Shown here piece by piece: positions 1 to 4,980 of a DNA stretch of 6,291 nt. How positions within the stretch are numbered: position 1 is the stretch's first letter; every line of letters begins with the position of its first letter. The position numbers and the translations under genes are program-made. The notes beneath the pieces are model-generated. The model saw only the letters and a list, made by a program, of their open reading frames with translations. It had not been told where the DNA came from and did not search any database. The DNA is from Hoskinsella mucinilytica (GTDB taxonomy: Bacteria > Bacillota_I > Bacilli_A > Erysipelotrichales > Erysipelotrichaceae), in NCBI RefSeq assembly GCF_045223415.1, contig NZ_JBEQZJ010000083.1:1-6291 (forward strand). The letters are read 5' to 3'.

Positions 1-1239
1 ATTCGATAATGCTAATAAAATAGATAATTTTCCATATTCAAAGGTTAAACCGCCTTGCATGTATAAGGTGTATGGTTCAATCACTGGCGCATCAGCACTT
101 AATTCAATTGTACTACCTTGAGTAAAGCTACCAGCAGCCATTACTTCATCAAAAGGATACCCTGGCATTGGAGCTGGTAAAACTTGGACAAATGAATCGA
201 TTGGACTCGTTTGTTGAATGCCTTGAGTAAAGCTTACTAAATTCTCTTTAGACTTAAGTTCTAATGTTTGAATAATGTCAGTTCGTGGTTCATCATAGCG
301 AGGAGATACATTGTGATATTCTAGTTTTTCCAACATATAAGCTGTAAATACAGCTGTCTTTAATGCGTTTTTTACGGCATTAGGAGCCATAAAGATTCCT
401 TTAAAAAAAGCATTGTTTAAATTGAAATTAGCCCCTAGATCTTTTCCGATTCCCGGAGCTGTTAATCTTTCAGCTACCATATAAATTAAATCTTCATTAC
501 CGGCTACATATCCTCCAGTTGGGGCAATCCCACCACCAAGATTTTTCATCAAAGATCCAACAACAATGTCAGCACCAACATGACCTGGTTCTTTCGTTTC
601 TACCAATTCGCCATAACAATTATCTACCATAATAATGACTTCATTATTTACTTCACGAATTTTTTTAATGATTCGTTCAATCTTTGCTATGGATAACGAC
701 TTACGATGCGAATAACCCCTAGATCTTTGAATTTCTACTAATGTAACATTTTTTTCTTTTAAACGTTGAATAATCATTTGATCATCAAAATCATCATTGA
801 TTAATTCAATTTGTTCATACTTAACTCCAGCAGCTTTTAACGACTGACTTGAATTTCCGCTTATTCCAATCATTTCCTGAAGCGAATCGTAAGGAGCGCC
901 AGATAATGAAATCATTGTGTCACCATGTTTTAATAAGGCCAAAAGAGTTAAGTATAATGCATTTGTTCCACTCATGATTTGAGGTCGTACTAAAGCATCC
1001 TTACAACCAAGGACAGTTGCGAAAATCTTTTCGATTTTATTTCTTCCCTCATCGTAGTTACCATAACCATTAATATCACTAAAATCTGAGTAAGAAACTT
1101 TATTTTCAATGAAAGCAGATAAGATTCGATTAGAATTTGTTAGACAAATAGAGTCAATGTTTTCGTAAATATCATGTAAAACTGTATCAGATTCTTTAGC
1201 CAAAGCAAGTAGATCTAGATTTATTTGTTCAAGTATCAT
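1..1239 (-). CDS. ynbB: YnbB-like PLP-dependent enzyme (methionine gamma-lyase / 'aluminium resistance' family), 3' end cut by the window
   Basis: Predicted cytosolic fold-type I pyridoxal-phosphate enzyme of the COG4100 family, annotated as cystathionine beta-lyase-like or aluminium resistance protein; the physiological substrate is not established. The reverse strand is open for 413 codons from the ATG at 1237-1239 to the window edge. Visible landmarks are MSGTNAL (residues 89-95, a cofactor phosphate-binding type loop), VDNCYGE (205-211, containing the Asp expected to contact the pyridine nitrogen) and SLMKNLGGG, with Lys232 as the likely Schiff-base lysine. Family members are usually a little over 410 residues, so only the extreme C-terminus and stop are missing. 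The start is supported by GGAGG (reverse strand of 1247-1251) seven bases upstream. In several Bacillota this gene lies near glnR-glnA; those neighbours, if present, would be left of this window. Its G+C is higher than that of the genes to the right, suggesting it belongs to the host backbone. Confidence 0.93.
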   Translation of the reverse strand, partial: MILEQINLDLLALAKESDTVLHDIYENIDSICLTNSNRILSAFIENKVSYSDFSDINGYGNYDEGRNKIEKIFATVLGCKDALVRPQIMSGTNALYLTLLALLKHGDTMISLSGAPYDSLQEMIGISGNSSQSLKAAGVKYEQIELINDDFDDQMIIQRLKEKNVTLVEIQRSRGYSHRKSLSIAKIERIIKKIREVNNEVIIMVDNCYGELVETKEPGHVGADIVVGSLMKNLGGGIAPTGGYVAGNEDLIYMVAERLTAPGIGKDLGANFNLNNAFFKGIFMAPNAVKNALKTAVFTAYMLEKLEYHNVSPRYDEPRTDIIQTLELKSKENLVSFTQGIQQTSPIDSFVQVLPAPMPGYPFDEVMAAGSFTQGSTIELSADAPVIEPYTLYMQGGLTFEYGKLSILLALSN

Positions 1240-1270
1240 ATAAAAACCTCCAATTAATAATACAGTATTT

Positions 1271-1276
1271 ATTATA
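1271..1276 (-). promoter_or_regulatory. -10 element of the ynbB-like gene
   Basis: The reverse strand reads a perfect TATAAT, giving a leader of about 25 bases that ends at the GGAGG site. No good -35 hexamer is seen at 16-18 bases upstream; the closest is AATACA at 17 bases. Confidence 0.6.
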
Positions 1277-1651
1277 CACATTTTTTGATTGATTGTATTG
1301 ATATCTATTGAAGAAAATAAATAAATTAAGAAAATAAAAGCATCTTGTATAGAGGTGAGTATCAGATACTACACATCTAGTTAAGACCAGTCCTAAAATG
1401 GTATCACATCAATTGTCCATAAGAGGTATCAATTTTTTTTGCACTTTATATTAGACTATAATAAACAGAACTTATTTCTGCACCACTTTTTGCATTGTTA
1501 AACAACAATGTCTTTCTTCAAATCACAAAAGCTCTAATACATTTTACATATTAATTTTCATCTGCAAATATTTCTTTATGCTATTCACTACATACATGAT
1601 AACGCTCTAGTTTATGGTAACTATAAAAATTGTCTGAAGTAATGAGAATTT
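1277..1651. other. Non-coding stretch with small hairpins, upstream of the ynbB-like promoter
   Basis: No open frame with a ribosome binding site is seen on either strand. It holds a hairpin at 1351-1378 whose core, AGTATC-A-GATACT (1358-1370), is a perfect palindrome. A second hairpin at 1493-1510 pairs CATTGTT with AACAATG around a four-base loop. Two copies of GGTATCA lie around 1400-1430. The stretch could be remnant DNA, but I recognise no specific element. Confidence 0.5.
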
Positions 1652-1698
1652 ATAAAAACCGCTTCTAGTATATGAATACCATGGAAAGCGGTTTTTAT
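1652..1698. terminator. Strong bidirectional rho-independent terminator
   Basis: A perfect 13-base-pair stem (1652-1664 with 1686-1698) carries the core ACCGCTT/AAGCGGT, flanked by A runs on the left and T runs on the right, around a 21-base loop. It can therefore terminate transcription in either direction. The most likely user is the AIPR-family gene, read on the minus strand, which ends at 1995; this implies a long 3' untranslated region of about 300 bases. It also insulates the ynbB-like gene from that transcript. Confidence 0.85.
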
Positions 1699-1994
1699 TG
1701 ATGGATGCTATCACACTCTTGAATTGTGATTTTATTTGCTATATTTCATGCACAAAATCTTGAACCCCATATTATATAATTTTTATTTCTATACCAAACA
1801 AAATAGTTTTATAGTATTGAAATTTTACAAAGAGCTTATTCTATATGAAGATATTTTCATAAGTATAATATGATATCTCTATTAGAATGATTCTTTCATA
1901 TAAAAGTCTTTTAAGACTATAATTCTTGGATTCCATACTATTTCTTATAATAACTGCTTTCAATGCTTTTTATAGGTTTAATATTCGTGTTCTG
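1699..1994. other. Intergenic stretch downstream of the AIPR-family gene
   Basis: No gene is seen. A short palindrome, AGTCTT-TT-AAGACT (1905-1918), followed on the minus strand by TTTATA, could act as a weak early terminator. ATCACA (1710-1715) pairs with TGTGAT (1725-1730), followed by T-rich DNA on the plus strand. Neither is convincing on its own. Confidence 0.45.
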
Positions 1995-3152
1995 TTAGAA
2001 ACTCTTATCTAACATTTGACGAAGCATAGCATTTTCAACTTTTGAATAGTTATTTGACCATATTGATGTATTCTTACCAGCATCTTGTGGGTTATTTCGT
2101 GAGCTTTCAAAAGTATTTTTAATTAAATCAGCTCCGATTTTATCCCACATCTCAAACGGGTTTATACGCCAAGACAGCCTGTTTGGATCGATTAAAACAC
2201 GAAAAGCACCGAAAACAGGCAATATATAACCAGATGCGATTTTATAATCAATATCGTTTTCTAAGAAAAGTGTTTTAAAAGATGAATTGCTATCTTTCCT
2301 TTTTTCTACACCACGTAAAGCCCCAAATTTACCTGTTGGATTATACTCAAGATATTTATTTCTAAAATCTAATTCAATATAATCATATAAATGAACTAAG
2401 TCCGGTAATAGTTTTGATAATCTTTTATAATATTCGGTCCCATCATCTAAATCACGTTTGATATCCTTAAAAACTGCGGCTTTTCCGGAATATGCTTGTG
2501 TAGGGGTATCATTGGAATTTTTGAATTTGAATACATTATATGCGAATAATAGTTTTAATAATTCTATAATTTGTAAACGCTCTTTAGAATTATCTTTAAT
2601 TGCGATATCATTTGCATATGGTTCATTAGCTACAGCATCTTTAATAAATTGAAATTTATCATCAAGTTCATATAATGCTATATCAGATACAGAAGCAGAT
2701 GTATTCCTTGCATCAGCTATACGTGAAACTGTTAGATCTTCACCAACTATTATTTCTAGTTTTACATATTTATCAATATCATCAGATAATTCATCTCTAT
2801 TTTGAATAATGGCAGTATATGTATGCCCTCCATCTAAAATGCCAAAGCTTTGTTTATCAGCTCCTAAATCTAATGAAATTGTACTGTTACTAGTGTTAAA
2901 TTTAAAACTTTTTGCAACTATAACGATTCCTCGATTATTGATATCAAAGTCAGTTTCTGGTGATTTAACAGCATTAATAAGAGCTTTTGCTACCGCTGTA
3001 TTCATTTTTGGTTTTCGAGGGTTTACGTCCAAAGGTAATTGATCGGGTAAATCACGAAAGTTTACATATGCAAAGTAAGTTGTAACACCTTTTTGTGAAG
3101 GTGAGGTGATAGTGCGAACTGCGTTCGCTTTAAAGTCGATGATTGATGTCAT
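1995..3152 (-). CDS. Compact AIPR-family (abortive infection phage resistance) protein
   Basis: A 385-residue soluble protein with no signal peptide or membrane segment visible. It carries the landmarks of the AIPR family (PF10592): FDINNRGIVIVA (residues 69-80), ILDGGHTYTAI (105-115), corresponding to the family's 'IVNGxQT' block, and ADARNTSASVSDIALYELDD (146-165), corresponding to the 'NTQNxV' block. The family takes its name from lactococcal abortive infection systems; its molecular activity is not well established. Many members are 500-700 residues, so this is a short version that keeps the core. The start is secure: AAGGAGG (reverse strand of 3161-3167) sits eight bases before ATG 3150-3152. 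It is divergent from the XRE regulator at 3272-3547, sharing a 119-base gap with a candidate operator, so it is probably kept off or tuned by that regulator. The family call rests on motif recognition, not on a profile search. Confidence 0.78.
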   Translation of the reverse strand: MTSIIDFKANAVRTITSPSQKGVTTYFAYVNFRDLPDQLPLDVNPRKPKMNTAVAKALINAVKSPETDFDINNRGIVIVAKSFKFNTSNSTISLDLGADKQSFGILDGGHTYTAIIQNRDELSDDIDKYVKLEIIVGEDLTVSRIADARNTSASVSDIALYELDDKFQFIKDAVANEPYANDIAIKDNSKERLQIIELLKLLFAYNVFKFKNSNDTPTQAYSGKAAVFKDIKRDLDDGTEYYKRLSKLLPDLVHLYDYIELDFRNKYLEYNPTGKFGALRGVEKRKDSNSSFKTLFLENDIDYKIASGYILPVFGAFRVLIDPNRLSWRINPFEMWDKIGADLIKNTFESSRNNPQDAGKNTSIWSNNYSKVENAMLRQMLDKSF

Positions 3153-3180
3153 TTGACATACCTCCTTAATTTTCGATTTA

Positions 3181-3192
3181 ATGGTATTCCAT
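3181..3192. repeat. Imperfect palindrome in the leader of the AIPR-family gene
   Basis: ATGG-TATT-CCAT matches its own reverse complement at 10 of 12 positions. It lies just downstream of the predicted AIPR transcription start (about 3199) and before the ribosome binding site, where a bound repressor could block elongation. It may be chance. Confidence 0.3.
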
Positions 3193-3205
3193 AAATCTCA
3201 AATAT

Positions 3206-3214
3206 ATTATAACA
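3206..3214 (-). promoter_or_regulatory. Extended -10 promoter of the AIPR-family gene
   Basis: The reverse strand reads TG-T-TATAAT, a perfect extended -10. The -35 position holds only a run of T (reverse strand of 3229-3234). The predicted start is near 3199, giving a leader of about 47 bases with an AAGGAGG site. Confidence 0.7.
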
Positions 3215-3231
3215 TGTATAAAATCTTTAAA

Positions 3232-3250
3232 AAAGTAACCTTGGTTCTTT
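3232..3250. promoter_or_regulatory. Candidate shared operator between the divergent AIPR and XRE genes
   Basis: Inverted repeat AAAG-(T)-AACC-TT-GGTT-CTTT: eight paired bases per arm, interrupted by one unpaired T at 3236. It covers the -35 position of the XRE promoter and abuts or overlaps the -35 position of the AIPR promoter, so one bound dimer could govern both. Small XRE proteins commonly bind such sites next to their own gene. Assignment to this regulator is inference. Confidence 0.45.
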
Positions 3251-3256
3251 TTGTTG

Positions 3257-3265
3257 TGATATAAT
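3257..3265 (+). promoter_or_regulatory. Extended -10 promoter of the XRE regulator
   Basis: TG-A-TATAAT is a perfect extended -10. The predicted transcription start, about seven bases downstream, is at or next to 3272, which is the A of the ATG. No -35 hexamer is recognisable; that position is taken by the candidate operator. Confidence 0.7.
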
Positions 3266-3271
3266 TATGAC

Positions 3272-3547
3272 ATGACAATGAGAAAAACAGATAATCAAAT
3301 GAAAGAAATAGGAATGCTAATAAAGGAATATAGGATGAAATTAACCGATATTCCAAAATCACGTCAGAGTTTTATCGATGACAGAAGTAAAAAATATTTT
3401 AATAATGAAGAATGGATTAGTGAAAAAACACTAACAAATTATGAAACCGGTAAAAACATTCCTAATTTACAAAATATAAAGAAATTGGCAGTAGCCTTAG
3501 AGGTTGATGTATTAGAATTAATTTCAAAAATGTTGGATTTTTTGTGA
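3272..3547 (+). CDS. Small XRE-type helix-turn-helix regulator
   Basis: A 91-residue DNA-binding protein, essentially a single Cro/CI-type domain. Helix 1 is around residues 12-23 (IGMLIKEYRMKL). The recognition region ends in KTLTNYETGK (52-61), matching the family's 'xxxExGxxxP' pattern with IP at 63-64. The last helices are LQNIKKLAVALEVDVLELI (66-84). Between helix 1 and the recognition helix there are roughly ten residues more than usual (SFIDDRSKKYFNNEEW), an insertion seen in a subset of XRE proteins. An in-frame TGA at 3257 limits the start to ATG 3272 or ATG 3278. Neither has a Shine-Dalgarno site, and the promoter places the mRNA 5' end at the ATG, so a leaderless message is likely, as for lambda CI from its maintenance promoter. 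It probably regulates itself and the divergent AIPR gene. Confidence 0.85.
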   Translation: MTMRKTDNQMKEIGMLIKEYRMKLTDIPKSRQSFIDDRSKKYFNNEEWISEKTLTNYETGKNIPNLQNIKKLAVALEVDVLELISKMLDFL

Positions 3548-3854
3548 AGCAGTATTTTTTAAGAGGTTTCTATAATTTTTTTATGACAATAAAAAACGTA
3601 ATTTCCTTTGTAAATATCACTTGTATTTTATCGAATTATGAGATTATGATAATCTTTATAAGATTTTTTATATTTATTCGTTATAGATCATATATCTATT
3701 TAAAAAAATTCACAAAAAAAACTGTTTTGTTTAAATTAGTAAAGGTTTTAAAATAATCTTATCAAAAGAAAGGGGTCATAGAAACCTATTGAACTCTGAT
3801 TATCAAGGCTAATTTTCCTACATTTGATTTGAAATAATGTGTCTTATCTTAATT
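3548..3854. other. Very AT-rich stretch after the XRE gene, coding status doubtful
   Basis: A 70-codon frame opens with GTG at 3544, overlapping the XRE stop as GTGA, and runs to 3756. Its product would be basic and hydrophobic, with an IMIIFIRFFIFIRY segment. There is no ribosome binding site, and the composition is what AT-rich non-coding DNA would give, so I do not call it as a gene. A perfect 15-base palindrome, AGATTAT-G-ATAATCT, lies at 3641-3655. From 3757 to 3854 I see nothing. Confidence 0.4.
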
Positions 3855-3886
3855 AAAGCTGTATTGCTCTCAGTTTACAGCTTTTT
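3855..3886 (+). terminator. Rho-independent terminator downstream of the XRE regulator
   Basis: AAAGCTGTA (3855-3863) pairs perfectly with TACAGCTTT (3876-3884) around a 12-base loop, followed by a run of T to 3886. It is the first clear plus-strand terminator after the XRE gene, about 310 bases beyond its stop. Confidence 0.75.
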
Positions 3887-3945
3887 CTACTCTTAAAACT
3901 TTTATGAAGCAAATAAAGTTTTCCACATAGTTTGCTAAATACGTA

Positions 3946-3954
3946 TGCTATACT
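3946..3954 (+). promoter_or_regulatory. Extended -10-like promoter ahead of a decayed region
   Basis: TG-C-TATACT lies just after the terminator and about 40 bases before an ATG at 3996. That ATG opens an 18-codon frame (MILQHKEHFDQKLIDINQ) ending at TAG 4050-4052. The arrangement resembles the surviving 5' end of a broken gene. Confidence 0.35.
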
Positions 3955-4272
3955 ATAAATGAAATGGATGATAAATCAATGAGAGAAAATGACATATGAT
4001 ATTACAACATAAAGAACATTTTGATCAAAAACTGATTGATATAAATCAATAGCTTAGAGTGAGGTTATTACGTTATCATCTTTAAATGCAAAATTATCAA
4101 GTAGTGATCAGAGTTAACGATATAAATTTCCAGTATGGAATTAAAATAAAAAATTTAGAAAATCAGAAATACGTGCTCAAGAAATAGTGTTAGGAAGCCG
4201 GAAATGAAAAAGACGAAGTAATGGAAAATACAAAAGGAAATTAATAGATTGAGGAAAATAAATGAGTTGTAG
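3955..4272. other. Degenerate stretch, no intact gene
   Basis: Plus-strand frames are interrupted every 10-30 codons. The frame opened at 3996 reads on past its stop as short K/N/Q-rich pieces, some protein-like (for example from about 4083 to 4182), but no single frame is long. It may be the 5' part of the remnant that follows. Confidence 0.4.
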
Positions 4273-4684
4273 CATAAAGAAATCAAGAGACAGGATAAAA
4301 ATATAAAAAAACAAAAAGATATTATAGATAAACTGAAGTATATGAATACTACAGCCTTTAATCTGCTACCACGTACAGATATTCTTTCACATACAAGAAC
4401 TAAAGCACAGATAAATACCAGAACAAACAGAACAATTGCGTGGTGGTCAGAAACATCCCCCTGTACACAAAAGTAGAATTATAGATATAGCAGATCACAT
4501 TATAACAGTGAAAGTAATAAAAGCTCCATTAGATGCAGTTCCTATCAAAAACAAAAAAAGATTGATTGATCGAGTGCTAAAATGTATTACGATGCATTCA
4601 GAGAAAGATGAAAGATATATTCCTAAGTATGTGAGCACATTCAGAAGAATGTTGGAAGATAAAGACTTTATCTACGATGCATAA
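4273..4684 (+). pseudogene. Decayed coding remnant, possibly transposase-derived
   Basis: Two protein-like frames overlap. The first (open from 4273 to the TAG at 4474-4476) begins with a Lys/Gln/Asp-rich, coiled-coil-like stretch, HKEIKRQDKNIKKQKDIIDK, and becomes less protein-like after about 4410. The second (open from 4415 to TAA 4682-4684) reads PEQTEQLRGGQKHPPVHKSR, then IIDIADHIITVKVIKAP, and ends KYVSTFRRMLEDKDFIYDA. A single frameshift around 4412-4436 would join them. The second frame has only a TTG (4436) as an early start and no ribosome binding site, so it is unlikely to be expressed intact. A coiled coil followed by a 'GGQ..H...H' block resembles the N-terminal part of IS66-type TnpC, but this match is weak and the C-terminal part does not help. 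I cannot assign a family. Confidence 0.4.
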
Positions 4685-4898
4685 AAAATTTCGTCGTTCC
4701 CTATACCGATAACAATGCAGATTAATCAAAACAAAGAAGAATTCGTCAAGATAATTTGTCTTAGAGCTTGGTAGATAAACATAAGTAAGTATAATGGTTT
4801 ACAATGTCAGTGCATTTGAAACGATTTTACAGGTCTTTCTTCAAGGCGCTTTTTATAATGTGCTTTTATATACTTATCGATGAATAGTTACAAAAATC
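4685..4898. other. Intergenic stretch before the helicase promoter
   Basis: No intact gene. A 29-codon plus frame (4794-4883) and a 27-codon minus frame (4807-4887, reading KYIKAHYKKRLEERPVKSF) overlap. Neither has a ribosome binding site, and at most one is a remnant. Confidence 0.4.
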
Positions 4899-4926
4899 TT
4901 GTAAATTTATAAATATCACCTATACT
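4899..4926 (+). promoter_or_regulatory. Promoter of the SF1 helicase gene
   Basis: -35 TTGTAA (4899-4904) and -10 TATACT (4921-4926) with a 16-base spacer. The predicted start, near 4933, gives a leader of about 48 bases ending in the GGGGGTG ribosome binding site. The gene is therefore likely transcribed separately from the XRE regulator. Confidence 0.6.
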
Positions 4927-4980
4927 AAAAAGAGAATTTTTGATAAAATGAAATAAAGATGTAACATGGGGGTGAAATAT

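Noticed and set aside
1371..1450. Possible end of an IS element, from two GGTATCA copies and a T run
   Set aside because: No matching inverted repeat, target duplication or transposase frame could be found nearby.
1277..1651. Riboswitch or T-box leader for the ynbB-like gene
   Set aside because: The predicted leader is only about 25 bases, and the structured DNA lies upstream of the promoter, not within the transcript.
1905..1918. Terminator for the AIPR gene at AGTCTT-TT-AAGACT
   Set aside because: The two-base loop forces pairing down to four or five base pairs and the following T run is short; the 1652-1698 structure is much stronger.
2458..2652. 64-codon plus-strand open frame
   Set aside because: It lies wholly inside the AIPR gene on the other strand and has no ribosome binding site.
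2809..3042. 77-codon plus-strand open frame
   Set aside because: It is antisense to the well-supported N-terminal half of the AIPR gene and contains no recognisable domain.
4794..4883. 29-codon plus frame starting MVYNVSAFETILQ
   Set aside because: No ribosome binding site and no recognisable family, and it overlaps an equally plausible minus-strand scrap.
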